From assembly GCA_003676145.1 (NCBI GenBank), contig NAUB01000023.1, positions 248,001 through 312,000 of the forward strand: 64,000 bases of DNA, in the 5' to 3' direction. Below are positions 50,765 through 61,190 of the stretch, one piece after another. The translations under genes and the position numbers were made by a program. Below the pieces are notes generated by a model that did not search any database, was not told the DNA's origin, and worked only from the letters and a program-made list of their open reading frames with translations. Source of the stretch: a gamma proteobacterium symbiont of Stewartia floridana. GTDB lineage: Bacteria; Pseudomonadota; Gammaproteobacteria; Chromatiales; Chromatiaceae. The number at the start of each line of letters is the position of its first letter. Within the stretch, counting starts at the first letter, position 1.

Positions 50765-53581
50765 CTAGCCGGTATTGCGTAAGCCGGCGGAGATGGCGTT
50801 GATCGAGCGTAACAGCGGGGTCAGCCAAAGTTCCTGCTGCTCTTCACTCAGGCCGCTGTAGCGGTAGTGCTTGATCAGCTCCAGCTGAATGTGATTGAGC
50901 GGATCCAGGTAGGCGTCTCGGCGGCGGATCGACTGCTGCAGAACCGGGGCGTCATCCAGCAGTTCATTCAGCTGGGCGATGGTGAGAATTTCTGAGCAGG
51001 TGAGTTCGTACTCGCGCTTGATCATATCGAAGATCTTTCGGCTGGTAGGCTTATCCAGACAGAGATCGGCATACTTTTGCGCGATGGTCATGTTGGTCTT
51101 GGTCAGGGCCATCTGGGCGTTATTCAGCAGGGCGTTAAAGAAGGGCCACTCCTGATACATGGTGCGCAGCTGCTTGAGTCTGCCGGGCTTGTTCTTGCGC
51201 CAGTTGGCCAAACCGCTGCCGATGCCATACCAACCGGGCAGATTCTGCCGCGACTGTCCCCAGCCGAATACCCAGGCGATCGCTCTTACCGAGGATTTGG
51301 AACGGTTACCCTTGGTCCGATGGGAGGGCCTGGAGCCGATGTTCATCAGGCCGATCTCATTGACCGGGGTCGCCTCGTAGAAGTAGTCGAGAAATCCGGG
51401 GGTCTGTTCAGTGAGTGTACGAAACTGTTGCTCACCAAGCGCGGCGATCTGCTGCATGGTCTGGCTATAGTCCTGTCGCTCCCGCTTGACTCGGGATACC
51501 AGACCCTGACTCGCTTTCAGCAGGCCGGTGATACCCATGGTCAGTTCGTAGATGGCGGTCTCCTGGTTGCTGTATTTGTAGGAGAGAACTTCACCCTGTT
51601 CAGTAAATTTGATTTCACCGTTGACGGTGTTTTTCGGCTGCGCGAGGATCGATTGATGGGTTGGTCCACCACCCCGCCCCACGGTGCCGCCACGGCCGTG
51701 AAACAGTCGGCAGCGCAGTTTTTCCCGGTCGGCGAGGTCGATGATCCGCTGCTGTGTCTGGTAGAGATTCCAGGCGGAGGCCATGATGCCCCCATCCTTG
51801 GCTGAGTCGGAATAACCGAGCATGATCTCCTGCCGCCGATGGTTGGCATTCAGCAGGTTCTGATAGCAGGGGTTGGCGAACAGGCTTTTCAGAATCTCTT
51901 CGCAACGTTTCAGATCGTCGATGGTTTCAAACAGGGGTGAGATCTCCAGCCGGCAGAACCAGCTGCCCTGTTGCAAGCCGAGCAGTCCGGAGAGGCTGCC
52001 GAGCAGGGCCACCTCCATGATGTCACTGGCCTGGTGGGTCATGGAGATCACGTACTGACCGATGGCGTTTGGGCTGATGCTGGTTTGGGTTTCAGCAATC
52101 AGATCGAATACCGCCAGCATCTTGCGGCTCTCCTCCGATAAGCGCTCTCTCTGCAGTGGCTTGGCCAGGCCGTTGCTGATTTTGTCGTCAAGCAGGGCCA
52201 GCCTCTGTTCGGTATCGAGCTGCAGGTAGTCATCCGCATCGCCGCTCTGTTTGAGGATCTCCGCCACCGCTTCACTGTGCAGTTTCGACTCCTGACGAAT
52301 GTCCAGCGACATCAGATAGAAACCAAAGGTTTCCGCCAGGTGAATCAGCTCCTGCAAGGCCCCCTCAGCCGCGTCGCCATCGCCATGGCTCAACAGGGAG
52401 TTGTAGATCAGTTTTAGATCCCGTTGGAAGGCCTGTTCATCGGTATAGGCAGCGGCGTGACCGGACTCCTCAAGGGACTCGTCCGGCAGAGTAGGCATGG
52501 TCAGGCGTAATCGTTCACGCATGATATAGAGCTTGCGCCGATAGGGCTCATCCTCGAAGCGACGGGGATTGTCACAGAACAGCTGTTTGCAGATTTCGTT
52601 GTCGGTCTTGAGGCTCTCGGTAAAGGCCCAATTGGGATTACAGAAGCGGTTGGAGAAAGTCAGTTCGGCGATCAGGCTGTCGACCCGGCGGATGTACTCC
52701 TGCAGAATGGTCTGCTGCTGCAGGGTCAGGGCAAGACGGGTAACCTCCGGAGTGACGAAGGGGTTGCCGTCCCGGTCGCCACCGATCCAGGATCCGAAGC
52801 GGATGAAGGGTGAGAGCTGAACTCCGTGATAGTCGGGATGCTCTCCATAGACCCGTTCGATACCTGCGCGCAGTCGTCGATAGACCTGAGGTACCGCATC
52901 GAACAGGCTGCTTTGAAAATAGTGCAGACCCAGACGGATCTCGTTGCGTACTTCGGGACGAACCGCCCGCACCTCTTCGGTTTTCCACAGTGTCTGGATC
53001 TGGGTCTTGAGTGAGCGAATGGTCTGCTCCCGTTGCTCTAGTCGCCGTTTGGGTGCGTCCAGATCCTCGCTTGTGAGAAAGATCCGGCGCAACAGGTTCA
53101 TGATCACCAGCCGTTTGGATTCGGTTGGATGGGCGGTGAATACCGGAATGTAGGCCGCATCATCGAGTATGCTCTGCAGCTGGTGCGGCTCGATATCCTG
53201 GGCATGAAATGCCCGCAGGGTATGGTCGAATGAGCCCTGCCATAACTCCTGGCCCTTGCCGGCGATGCGTCTGCGCTGGCGATGCAGAAAGGCCTCCTCT
53301 GCAATATTCACCAGCACGAAATAGATACTGAAAGCCCGGACGACAGCACTCAGCGTTTCCGGCTGCAGGGAGAGAATCAGCCGGGTGAGACGATCGTAGA
53401 GGGCAGGATCGTGCTTTCTGTTCAGCTTGATGTAGCCTTTGCGCAGGCGCTCGACCACCGTATAGGTATCCTTGCCCACCTGTTCCTGCAGAACCTCACC
53501 CAGCAGTGTCCCCAGCAGACGCACACGGCTACGAAGATTCTTGTCATGTTTAACACAGGCTTTGGTAAAACTGTCGGTCAT
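50765..53581 (-). CDS. ppc: Phosphoenolpyruvate carboxylase
   Basis: PEPC converts phosphoenolpyruvate and bicarbonate to oxaloacetate, refilling the TCA cycle. It has 938 residues. Catalytic landmarks are VFTAHPTESKR (catalytic His), the RFGSWIGGDRDGNPFVT substrate motif, GYSDSAKDGGIMASAW, FHGRGGTVGRGGGP and SRPSHRTKG. The C-terminus ends with the conserved N-T-G. It is a single-gene transcript. Upstream is a gap with inverted repeats E and F. Confidence 0.97.
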   Translation of the reverse strand: MTDSFTKACVKHDKNLRSRVRLLGTLLGEVLQEQVGKDTYTVVERLRKGYIKLNRKHDPALYDRLTRLILSLQPETLSAVVRAFSIYFVLVNIAEEAFLHRQRRRIAGKGQELWQGSFDHTLRAFHAQDIEPHQLQSILDDAAYIPVFTAHPTESKRLVIMNLLRRIFLTSEDLDAPKRRLEQREQTIRSLKTQIQTLWKTEEVRAVRPEVRNEIRLGLHYFQSSLFDAVPQVYRRLRAGIERVYGEHPDYHGVQLSPFIRFGSWIGGDRDGNPFVTPEVTRLALTLQQQTILQEYIRRVDSLIAELTFSNRFCNPNWAFTESLKTDNEICKQLFCDNPRRFEDEPYRRKLYIMRERLRLTMPTLPDESLEESGHAAAYTDEQAFQRDLKLIYNSLLSHGDGDAAEGALQELIHLAETFGFYLMSLDIRQESKLHSEAVAEILKQSGDADDYLQLDTEQRLALLDDKISNGLAKPLQRERLSEESRKMLAVFDLIAETQTSISPNAIGQYVISMTHQASDIMEVALLGSLSGLLGLQQGSWFCRLEISPLFETIDDLKRCEEILKSLFANPCYQNLLNANHRRQEIMLGYSDSAKDGGIMASAWNLYQTQQRIIDLADREKLRCRLFHGRGGTVGRGGGPTHQSILAQPKNTVNGEIKFTEQGEVLSYKYSNQETAIYELTMGITGLLKASQGLVSRVKRERQDYSQTMQQIAALGEQQFRTLTEQTPGFLDYFYEATPVNEIGLMNIGSRPSHRTKGNRSKSSVRAIAWVFGWGQSRQNLPGWYGIGSGLANWRKNKPGRLKQLRTMYQEWPFFNALLNNAQMALTKTNMTIAQKYADLCLDKPTSRKIFDMIKREYELTCSEILTIAQLNELLDDAPVLQQSIRRRDAYLDPLNHIQLELIKHYRYSGLSEEQQELWLTPLLRSINAISAGLRNTG

Positions 53582-53674
53582 GGTCGGTTTGTCGTTGTCG
53601 TTGAACCCTTTTGTAAAAGTAGCAGGCTTGGGATTTTGTCACACCACAAAAGGGTCGGGGTTGAATCTGTATTT

Positions 53675-53902
53675 CAGTCCGCAAATGAACGCGAATAAAC
53701 GCAAATACTGTTTTTTAATTCGGTTTGGACTTGTTCAATCCTGACCTACTGTTGGGGTGTTGCTCATTCAGGACAGTGTGCTGTCAAACACTCCAATCCC
53801 TGCATAATTCATGAGGTCAGTACGGTCCAATCTTGTTGATCAGAGGCAATGCTACACCACACGAAAACCTATTTGCGTTTATTCGCGTTCATTAGCGGAC
53901 TG
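53675..53902. repeat. Long inverted repeat element E (33-bp arms, 162-bp spacer)
   Basis: The left arm begins CAGTCCGCAAATGAACGCG and ends AATAAACGCAAATA. The right arm is its complement, ending TTCGCGTTCATTAGCGGACTG, with one mismatch in 33 bp. The spacer of 162 bp has no coding potential. The long arms, the extra flanking CAGT/ACTG and the large gap distinguish it from elements A-D. It lies between ppc and the large oxidoreductase gene. Confidence 0.85.
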
Positions 53903-53970
53903 ATCTTCTTAAAGAGTTTCAGGCGAAGCGTCATAGCTGAGCGGTAACCCTATCCTTCACCAACCAAATT

Positions 53971-54005
53971 GGCGGTTATTCGCGGTGCTTGGCGAGCATT
54001 TGCGG
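53971..54005. repeat. Single-arm fragment F of the palindrome family
   Basis: GGCGGTTATTCGCGGTGCTTGG, continuing to GCATTTGCGG, is built of the same words (GGCGGTTATTCGCGG, GCATTTGCGG) as element E but has no matching partner arm. It seems a half copy, ending 11 bases before the stop codon of the oxidoreductase gene. Confidence 0.55.
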
Positions 54006-54016
54006 AATTATGACAG

Positions 54017-57000
54017 TTAAACCAACACCATCTCGATGCCGTCTTTCAACACTTGATCGATGAACTGCTGTTGCCACTGCTGACCAAGCCGCTGCTCGAT
54101 CACTTCGAGTACCAGATAGCGGGGTTTCAGCCCGGTCTCATCGGTATAGCGGCTGAGTCCCTGCTGACAGGCGGGGCAGCTGGTCAGCAGTTTGATCTGT
54201 GCTGGTTGTGCGCCTTTGGCGTGAATTGCCTGGATGCCTTTGTTGAGCTCTTCCGTCTTGCGGAAACGCAGCTGATTGGCGATATCCGGGCGACTGGTGC
54301 CGAGGGTGCCCGCTTCGCCACAGCATCGATCGCTAAGCTCCACCGGCTTGCCGGTTAAACCGGAGACCACCTGCAACGGATTATACTGTTTGATCGGCGT
54401 ATGACAGGGGTCGTGGTAGAGATACTCGGTCTGCTGTTTGCCGTCGAGGGCAATCCCCTTCTCCATCATATACTCATGAATATCGAGCAGCCGGCAGCCG
54501 GGAAAGATCTTTTCAAACTGATAGGCCTGCAGCTGATCCATGCAGGTACCGCATGAGACAAGTACGGTCTTGATGTCCATGTAGTTGAGAGTATTGGCGA
54601 TGCGGTGGAACAGTACCCGGTTTTCGGTGGTGATCTGTCGGCCTCTCGCATGCAGGCCGGCGGCGGTTTGCGGGTAACCACAGCAGAGATAACCGGGTGG
54701 CAGAATGGTCTCCGCACCCAGCTCGTTGAGCATTGCCAGAGTGGCCAGGCCGATCTCGCTGAACAGCCGTTCGGATCCGCAACCGGGAAAGTAGAACACC
54801 GCATCGCTCTCCTCGCTGACCCGCCCGGGATTGCGCAGGATCGGTACGGAACGGGTGTCCTCCAGTTTCAGTGCGTCCCGCAGAGTCTGTTTCGGCGCTT
54901 CGACACGGATCGGTTTCTGCAGCATCTCAACGACCAGGTTTTGCGGTTTCGGGTTACCGGTCGTGGCATGGGGTGGTTGATCCTGCTGCTTCAGCAGCCC
55001 GCTTTTGGCGGCCAGGGTATGACCCAGGTTGAGACCTTTGAAACCCCACTCCGCCAGACCGCGACGCATCCAGCGAATCGCCGTTGGGTTGGTCATGTTG
55101 AGAAAGCTCATGGCCGCCTTGGCACCCAGGCTGGAGCGCTTCTTGCCCCGGTCGATGAGGATCTTGCGCATCAGGGTGGTGACATCGCCGAAATCGATAT
55201 TCACCGGGCAGGGGCTCTCGCACTTGTGGCAGATGGTGCAGTGGTCGGCAACATCGTTCATCTCGGTGAAATGTTGCAGGGAGATACCCCGTCGGGTCTG
55301 CTCTTCATAGAGAAAGGCCTCGATGATCAGGCCGGTGGCGAGAATCTTGTTGCGTGGTGAATAGAGCAGGTTGGCCCTGGGGATATGGGTCATACAAACC
55401 GGCTTGCACTTACCGCAGCGCAGACAGTGCTTGATCTCATCGTTGAGGGTGCCGAGTTCGCTCTCCTCGAGAATGATCGCCTCCTGTTCCAGCAGTCGCA
55501 GCGAGGGGGTATAGGCCATCTCAAGGTCGGCGCCGGCGATCAGTTTGCCCCGGTTGAAGCGGCTCTCCGGATCGACCTGCTGTTTGTACTCGGCAAAGGC
55601 TTCAAGTTTATCCTGCTCCATATACTGCAGCTTGGTCAGACCGATGCCATGTTCCCCGGAGATGGCGCCATCCAGACTGAGGGCCAGTTGCATGATCCGG
55701 TCGACAATCCGGTCCGCCTGCTGCAGCATCGCATAGTTGTCCGAGTGGACCGGGATATTGGTATGCACGTTGCCATCACCGGCATGCATGTGCAGGGCGA
55801 CGAAGAGACGCGAGTCGCGCAACCGGGTATGGATTTCACGCATCGCAAGGCGCAGGTTCCTCACCTCCTGACCGGAGAAGATCTCATCCAGGCGGGTGGC
55901 GATCTCTGTCCGGTAGGAGACCACCAGATCCCGTCTCAGCAGCAGATCCAGCAGTCGATCATCTTTTTGGATCAGGGATCTGTCGAGGCCGTTGACCAGA
56001 TCGATATTCTCCTCCGCCGAGGCTTCGATACGGCTCAACAGGGTATGCCAGCGGTTTCGTGCCTGTTCCACGGCCTGTTTGGCCAGGTCGAGTTTGGCCT
56101 GCAGGATGGAGCGGTTTTCGTCGCTCGCTTCAAAGTCGTCATCCGCTTTACGAAGTGAGTGGTCACCAACCAGATAGGCCAGCACTTCATCCGCAATGGT
56201 GATCTTGTTACGGATCGACTCCTCGATATTGATCCGCTCGATGCCGCGACTGTAGTCGGCCAGTTTGTCCAGCGGAATGACCACATCCTCATTGATTTTG
56301 AAGGCGTTGGTATGGGCTGAGATGGCGGCGGTGCGGGAACGGTCGAGCCAGAAGTTGCGTCGTGCCTCGGGACTGCTGGCGATAAACGCCTCCCCTTCCC
56401 GTGCCTGGGTCATGCGCACCACCTCATCGGCAGCGCTCTCCAGCAGCGCCAGGTCATCACTCACCAGGTCGGCCAGCAGAACCATCTTTGGTCGCTCATG
56501 CCTGGCTGCCTTGGTGGAGTATTTGACCGCTTTCAGATAGCGCTCATCCAGATGCTCCAGACCGGCGAGCAGTACTTCTTCGTGTTTGTTCAGATAATCC
56601 GTGAGCTCGACAATTGCCGGCACCGCTTTACCGATATCGGCGCCAAAAAATTCAAGACAGAGGGTGCGTACCTGCTTGGGCATGCGATGCAGAACAAACC
56701 GGGCTGAGGTGATCAGGCCGTCACAGCCCTCTTTCTGCACGCCGGGCAGGCCGGAGAGAAACTTGTCGGTAACATCCTTGCCCAGACCAACCTTGCGGAA
56801 GGCCTGACCGGGCATGTTGAGGGTCTCCGCTTCACCCAGTTGCCGCTTGCGGCTGCTGTCGTAGCGGGTAAGTCTGAAGCTGACTTCCGGCTGATCGTGA
56901 ATCTTGCCCAGGTTGTGGTTGAGCCGTTCAATCTCCAGCCACTCCCCCTGGGGGGTGACCATTCGCCAGCTGGCCAGGTTGTCGAGGGTAGTACCCCATA

Positions 57001-57871
57001 GAACCGCCTTTTTTCCACCCGCATTCATGGCGATATTGCCACCGATGGTGGAGGCGTCCTGGGAGGTGGGATCGACGGCAAAGGCAAGACCCTTGGCATC
57101 CGCCTTTTCCGATACCCGGCGCGTCACCACGCCGGAGCCGACCTGGATGGTAGACACTTCGTGTTCAACACCGGGAAGCGTGCTCGATTCGATCTCGGCG
57201 ATTGCATCGAGCTTCTCCGTGTTGATCACCGCGCTGTGTGGATCCAGGGGGACGGCACTGCCGGTGTAACCGGTACCGCCGCCACGGGGAATCAGGGTCA
57301 GGCCGGAGTCGATACAGGCCTTGACGATCGGTGCCACCTCCTCTTCCCGGTCCGGGGTGATCACGACGAACGGGATCTCCACACGCCAGTCGGTGGCATC
57401 CGTCGCATGGGATACCCGGGCCAGGCCGCTGAAATCGATGTTGTCCGGCCGGGTCAGGCCGATCAGGTTACGCTTGGTTTTTCGGCGCAGCTCCAGCAGC
57501 TCGTCGAAACGCCGGGAAAATTCATCGACGGCGCTACGGGTGGCGGCGTGCAGTTCCAGTGCCTGCTGGTTGTTGTTGGCCCTGGACTCGAACTGCACCA
57601 GGCGATGGTTCAGGGCGTCGATGAGTGCCTTTCGTCGCTGCTCATTATCCAGCAGGTCGTCCTGCAGGTAGGGGTTGCGGCTGACCACCCACATATCCCC
57701 CAGGATCTCAAACAGCATTCTTGCAGAGCGGCCGGTGCGACGGGTGCCCCTCAACTTCTCGATCAGGGTCCACATGGGTTTGCCGAGGAACCGGATAACG
57801 ATCTCCCGGTCAGAGAAGGAGGTATAGTTATATGGGATTTCTCGAATCCGCGCAGTGGGCTGCTTGTTCAT
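54017..57871 (-). CDS. DUF3683-type FAD/Fe-S oxidoreductase (GlcD-GlcF-like fusion)
   Basis: This is a 1284-residue multidomain enzyme. An N-terminal DUF3683 region (about 1-160) is followed by the FAD-binding domain with [16 protein letters not shown] (about 194-209) and an FAD-oxidase C-terminal domain ([15 protein letters not shown]-like segment near 700). Two 4Fe-4S motifs follow: [11 protein letters not shown] (about 818) and [11 protein letters not shown] (about 880). Last come two cysteine-rich CCG domains ([10 protein letters not shown] about 1062, CCGEAGTLG about 1184). Related enzymes oxidise D-lactate, glycolate or D-2-hydroxyglutarate and pass electrons to quinone. The substrate is not decided by sequence. 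Confidence 0.9.
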   Translation of the reverse strand: MNKQPTARIREIPYNYTSFSDREIVIRFLGKPMWTLIEKLRGTRRTGRSARMLFEILGDMWVVSRNPYLQDDLLDNEQRRKALIDALNHRLVQFESRANNNQQALELHAATRSAVDEFSRRFDELLELRRKTKRNLIGLTRPDNIDFSGLARVSHATDATDWRVEIPFVVITPDREEEVAPIVKACIDSGLTLIPRGGGTGYTGSAVPLDPHSAVINTEKLDAIAEIESSTLPGVEHEVSTIQVGSGVVTRRVSEKADAKGLAFAVDPTSQDASTIGGNIAMNAGGKKAVLWGTTLDNLASWRMVTPQGEWLEIERLNHNLGKIHDQPEVSFRLTRYDSSRKRQLGEAETLNMPGQAFRKVGLGKDVTDKFLSGLPGVQKEGCDGLITSARFVLHRMPKQVRTLCLEFFGADIGKAVPAIVELTDYLNKHEEVLLAGLEHLDERYLKAVKYSTKAARHERPKMVLLADLVSDDLALLESAADEVVRMTQAREGEAFIASSPEARRNFWLDRSRTAAISAHTNAFKINEDVVIPLDKLADYSRGIERINIEESIRNKITIADEVLAYLVGDHSLRKADDDFEASDENRSILQAKLDLAKQAVEQARNRWHTLLSRIEASAEENIDLVNGLDRSLIQKDDRLLDLLLRRDLVVSYRTEIATRLDEIFSGQEVRNLRLAMREIHTRLRDSRLFVALHMHAGDGNVHTNIPVHSDNYAMLQQADRIVDRIMQLALSLDGAISGEHGIGLTKLQYMEQDKLEAFAEYKQQVDPESRFNRGKLIAGADLEMAYTPSLRLLEQEAIILEESELGTLNDEIKHCLRCGKCKPVCMTHIPRANLLYSPRNKILATGLIIEAFLYEEQTRRGISLQHFTEMNDVADHCTICHKCESPCPVNIDFGDVTTLMRKILIDRGKKRSSLGAKAAMSFLNMTNPTAIRWMRRGLAEWGFKGLNLGHTLAAKSGLLKQQDQPPHATTGNPKPQNLVVEMLQKPIRVEAPKQTLRDALKLEDTRSVPILRNPGRVSEESDAVFYFPGCGSERLFSEIGLATLAMLNELGAETILPPGYLCCGYPQTAAGLHARGRQITTENRVLFHRIANTLNYMDIKTVLVSCGTCMDQLQAYQFEKIFPGCRLLDIHEYMMEKGIALDGKQQTEYLYHDPCHTPIKQYNPLQVVSGLTGKPVELSDRCCGEAGTLGTSRPDIANQLRFRKTEELNKGIQAIHAKGAQPAQIKLLTSCPACQQGLSRYTDETGLKPRYLVLEVIEQRLGQQWQQQFIDQVLKDGIEMVLV

Positions 57872-57995
57872 CGGATGCAGGATAGTTCCAGAAGCGAAAC
57901 GATCTATTGTAACCTAAAAAAACAATGGGTCTTCAGTTTATAACTATAGAATTTATCAATAATATCGATCTTCGATCAATCTATGGGGTGAAATA

Positions 57996-58463
57996 ATGAA
58001 AAGTAGACACAGCCTGATTGCCAGAACATTAGGATTATCAGCAACTTTCCTGCTTCTACACAGCACGGTTCCAGCACTGGCCGGGGAGGTGGAGAAAGCG
58101 GTGGAGTATCGACAGGGTGTGATGAATGTCTACAGCTGGAACATGAAGGCCATGGGCGACATGATGAAGGGTAAAACCGAGTTTGATAAGGCGCGTTTTG
58201 CCGCCCATGCGGAGGAGTTGTCCAACGCCTCAAAATTCAAGCTGATGAACGGCTTCCCCGAGGATTCCGAGTCGGATGAAAGTGATGCGCTGGCCGAGAT
58301 CTGGATGGACTTTGAAGACTTCGAAAGTAAATACCAGGATTTTGGCAGTGCGGCACAAGCGCTTGAGAAGGCGGCTCAGGGTGGAGACAAAGGCACTATG
58401 GGTGCTGCGCTGAAAGAGGCCGGCAAGAGTTGTAAGGCCTGCCACAAAAAATATAAGAACTGA
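57996..58463 (+). CDS. Cytochrome c' family protein
   Basis: This 155-residue periplasmic protein has a Sec signal peptide (ending PALAGE near residue 29) and a four-helix bundle with a single heme site at the very C-terminus: CKACHKK (CxxCH, about residues 147-151). Layout and length match cytochrome c', a high-spin heme protein that binds nitric oxide and carbon monoxide. It is divergent from the oxidoreductase gene, 124 bp away. Together with the hemerythrin and ODP genes it adds to the gas-binding repertoire of the window. Confidence 0.92.
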   Translation: MKSRHSLIARTLGLSATFLLLHSTVPALAGEVEKAVEYRQGVMNVYSWNMKAMGDMMKGKTEFDKARFAAHAEELSNASKFKLMNGFPEDSESDESDALAEIWMDFEDFESKYQDFGSAAQALEKAAQGGDKGTMGAALKEAGKSCKACHKKYKN

Positions 58464-58601
58464 ACCGGGTTGGTCTGCTGGTGTTCATCTGCAGCACCGG
58501 CTTGACCAGGCCGTGTCGCGAGTCAGGTATTCCCGGTTGGTGGAAATGACCGGTTGTTTATGGATTGGGAAGCGTCTGGCCAGGCATCTTCCTGGCTGAT
58601 G

Positions 58602-58925
58602 TCAGGAGAATCCGGGACCTGCCTCATCATCCCCCAGGAGTTTGATAATTCGACAGGCGATACGGTTTCCCACCGCATCATCCGGCTCATTTCGCACCAC
58701 CTCGACTTGTGCGGTCAGCGGTGGGGTGATTGCCTGGGTTGGGGTAATCTGAACCGTCATGCTGCTGTTTACCGGCACCTCCTGCTGCGAGGCGATCAGC
58801 AGGCCGCTGCTGCTCAGATTAAGCACACTGCCGGTGGAGACTGTGCTGTCACCGTTGACACGAAATTTGACTGGTCCGTTCACAGCCATACGGTAGAAGC
58901 TGCGCTTTTCTGAAAAGTCGTTCAT
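58602..58925 (-). CDS. PilZ domain protein
   Basis: This is a single 107-residue PilZ domain. The c-di-GMP-binding motif RxxxR is seen as RSFYR near the N-terminus. The second motif (D/N)xSxxG is seen as NLSSSG in the middle (VLNLSSSGLLI). Both parts needed for ligand binding are present, so it is a likely c-di-GMP receptor. The signalling partners would include the GGDEF-EAL protein elsewhere in the window. It is convergent with the cytochrome c' gene, and its start borders a structured gap. Confidence 0.88.
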   Translation of the reverse strand: MNDFSEKRSFYRMAVNGPVKFRVNGDSTVSTGSVLNLSSSGLLIASQQEVPVNSSMTVQITPTQAITPPLTAQVEVVRNEPDDAVGNRIACRIIKLLGDDEAGPGFS

Positions 58926-59043
58926 GCTAAGGTCTCCCCATAAGTGACGGCAAGAGAATCTCTATCACAACCGAACGGTGTCCGAATCAGCGGGCCATTG
59001 ACGTCGGTTGATTATCCATGAGCCGGCGCAATTTTCGCTGGCA

Positions 59044-59128
59044 GGGCAACTGCCCGATTGCCTGCATAGTAATCTATCAGGCTTGGGCCGGATTGGTGGC
59101 AAAATTGCCCAAATTCAGGCTTTTTTTT
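59044..59128 (+). other. Structured intergenic segment: three hairpins and a T-run
   Basis: Three adjacent stems can be drawn: GGGC-aact-GCCC (59044-59055); GCCTG-c-ATAG-taat-CTAT-CAGGC (59060-59082); TTGGGC...GCCCAA (59083-59112). A run of eight T (59121-59128) follows the second CAGGC. The GCCTG arm could pair either with the near CAGGC or with the later one, as in attenuators. Downstream is a perfect GCCTTTGCAAAGGC palindrome near 59149. No known riboswitch was recognised. It may be an sRNA or leader of the DUF4124-cca operon. Confidence 0.45.
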
Positions 59129-59351
59129 CCTGGTTTTATGCCTTTGCAAAGGCTGCCTGTGGAGTCGCCAGAAATAGACCGGCCAGTACCCAGCTGTTGT
59201 CTACTGAAGAAAACGCCATGTACACGGTAAATCATAACTTCGATGCCGGCTTAATAACAGGTGAAGCCAGGTTAATTGTTGTGCGAAAATAGCCTGATCC
59301 TGATGTCTAAGCAGTCAGGGCCAAACAACGATCAGTCCCTAAGGAAGCTTT

Positions 59352-59819
59352 ATGGTTAAAAAACTCTACCCGCTGGTTACCGTAGTGTTGCTACTGCCAT
59401 TGACCTTGACAGCCGAGGTCTATCGGACGGTCGATGAGCAGGGCAATGTCACCTATACGGACTCACCTCCGGCCGATCAAAACAAGGTCGAAAGAGTCGA
59501 AATCCAGCCAGGTCCCTCCGCGGAATCGATCAGCGATACCATGGAGCGTAACCGTGCAATCCGCAAGGCGATGGAGGAGGCTCAGGAGAAGCGGCTGGAG
59601 AAAAGCACCGCTCGCAAGGATCGTGTCAGCAAAGCGGAGCAGGAAGTCGAGGAGGCAGAGAAGCAGTTGACTGCCATGGAAGAGCTCGGCGATGATGACC
59701 GACAACAGCTTCAGGGTGGCAAAAGTTACATCCGGCCGGAGTATTTCGAGCGGGTCAAGAAAGCGCAAAGGGAGCTGGACGAGGCCAAAAAACGCCTGAA
59801 GAAAATACGTGGTTATTGA
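59352..59819 (+). CDS. DUF4124 exported coiled-coil protein
   Basis: This 155-residue protein has a signal peptide (KKLYPLVTVVLLLPLTLTAE) followed at once by the DUF4124 domain (VYRTVDEQGNVTYTDSPP). The rest is a long charged coiled coil (about 65-155) rich in E, K, R and Q. The function of DUF4124 is unknown; the domain is found in many secreted proteobacterial proteins. Its stop overlaps the start of cca by one base (TGATG), so the two are translationally coupled. Confidence 0.85.
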   Translation: MVKKLYPLVTVVLLLPLTLTAEVYRTVDEQGNVTYTDSPPADQNKVERVEIQPGPSAESISDTMERNRAIRKAMEEAQEKRLEKSTARKDRVSKAEQEVEEAEKQLTAMEELGDDDRQQLQGGKSYIRPEYFERVKKAQRELDEAKKRLKKIRGY

Positions 59820-61060
59820 TGCGGATCTATCTGGTTGGCGGGGCAGTCAGGGACCGATTACTCGGTAGGTTAGTCACAGAAAAAGATTACGTGGTGGTCG
59901 GCGCAACCCCGGCGCAGATGCTCGATTTGGGCTATCGCCAGGTGGGTCGGGATTTTCCTGTTTTTCTTCACCCGCAAACCAATGAAGAGTATGCCTTGGC
60001 GCGTACACTGCGCCATCAAAACCATCAAGCCGGCTCGGTGGTTGCTGATCCAGGTGTGACCCTGGAGGAGGATCTTGAACGTCGTGATCTGACCATCAAT
60101 GCGATCGCTGAAGACGGTGACGGTAATCTGATCGATCCTTTCAATGGGGTTGAGGATCTCAACAATCGGGTGTTGCGCCATGTCTCCGGCGCCTTCTCCG
60201 ACGACCCGGTGCGTGTGCTGCGGCTGGCCAGATTCATGGCGCGCTACAGTGATCCCCCGTTCACCATTGCCCCGCAAACGGCTGAGTTGATTCGCTCCAT
60301 GGTGGAAGCCGGTGAGTTGGATAATCTGGTGGCCGAACGGGTCTGGCAGGAGATCAGTCGGGCTTTGCTTGAGGCGAACCCGGTGCGTTTCTTTGAGTCT
60401 CTCCGGGAACTGGGTGTACTCAGCCGGATACTGCCCGAAATCGATAACCTGTGGGGTGTGCCGCAGCCTACCCGATGGCACCCGGAAGTGGATTGTGGAG
60501 TCCATACCATGATGGCATTGAGGAGGGCCTGTGAATTGAGCTCTGTTGCAGAGGTTCGCTATGCCACCCTGACCCACGATCTGGGCAAGGCGACCACAGC
60601 CAAAAACATACTGCCCAGCCACCACGGTCATGAAGCCAGGGGCGCAAAACTGATCAAAACCCTGGGCCAGCGTTTGAAGGTCCCCACCGGATTTACCGAC
60701 CTGGCTCACCGGGCGGCAACTTACCATACCCATATGCACCATCTCTATGAGCTCAAACCGACAACCGTTCTGAAACTGCTTGAGGGTCTGGATGCCTTCA
60801 GAAAGCCTCGCAACCTGGAGTGGTTTGTATCGGTCTGCCAGGCTGACTTTCAGGGCCGCGAAGGGTTTGAAGATCAGGACTACCCGCAAGCCCGGGATCT
60901 GATGAGTGCCTATCGAGCTGCCTGCAGTGTGGCGTCGAAACAGTTGCCCAAAGGACTCGTGGGACCGATGGTGGGTATCGCCATCAGGCGGGCCAGAAGC
61001 GTGAAAATTGCCGCTGTAATGAATGCTGTTAAACAACAACAGGCGTGCCAGCAACAGTGA
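59819..61060 (+). CDS. cca: CCA-adding tRNA nucleotidyltransferase (multifunctional)
   Basis: Cca adds or repairs the 3'-CCA of tRNA. It has 413 residues from the ATG at 59819. The class II nucleotidyltransferase motif is at the start (YLVGGAVRDRLLG, then EKDYVVVGATP with the DxD-type carboxylates). The RRDLTINAIA motif follows. The C-terminal HD domain (THDLGKATTAKNILP), typical of E. coli-type Cca with phosphodiesterase/phosphatase activity, is intact. It is coupled to the DUF4124 gene upstream. The minus-strand frame of 394 codons over it is a shadow. Confidence 0.96.
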   Translation: MRIYLVGGAVRDRLLGRLVTEKDYVVVGATPAQMLDLGYRQVGRDFPVFLHPQTNEEYALARTLRHQNHQAGSVVADPGVTLEEDLERRDLTINAIAEDGDGNLIDPFNGVEDLNNRVLRHVSGAFSDDPVRVLRLARFMARYSDPPFTIAPQTAELIRSMVEAGELDNLVAERVWQEISRALLEANPVRFFESLRELGVLSRILPEIDNLWGVPQPTRWHPEVDCGVHTMMALRRACELSSVAEVRYATLTHDLGKATTAKNILPSHHGHEARGAKLIKTLGQRLKVPTGFTDLAHRAATYHTHMHHLYELKPTTVLKLLEGLDAFRKPRNLEWFVSVCQADFQGREGFEDQDYPQARDLMSAYRAACSVASKQLPKGLVGPMVGIAIRRARSVKIAAVMNAVKQQQACQQQ

Positions 61061-61190
61061 GGATCAGGCTTGCGTAGAGAGATCAGGAGATCCAGCGTAG
61101 CGCTCTTATGAGCGGGAGAGCATGCCTAATCCGGGTTTCGGTTTGCCGCCTCCCTCAACGGCAGTGACTGAGTGAGCCGAGCTGAAATTC

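Noticed and set aside
57161-57943. 260-codon plus-strand frame at the 5' end of the large oxidoreductase
   Set aside because: Antisense shadow. Its composition matches the complement of the FAD domain.
58981-59240. c-di-GMP (GEMM) riboswitch near pilZ
   Set aside because: The GEMM core and tetraloop-receptor features could not be aligned. Only generic hairpins are present.
59008-59292. 94-codon frame in the pilZ-DUF4124 gap
   Set aside because: It runs through three hairpins and a T8 tract, and the translation looks random. The last 24 codons from an internal ATG at 59218 could be a peptide, but support is weak.
59870-61054. 394-codon minus-strand frame over cca
   Set aside because: Antisense shadow of a complete cca gene.
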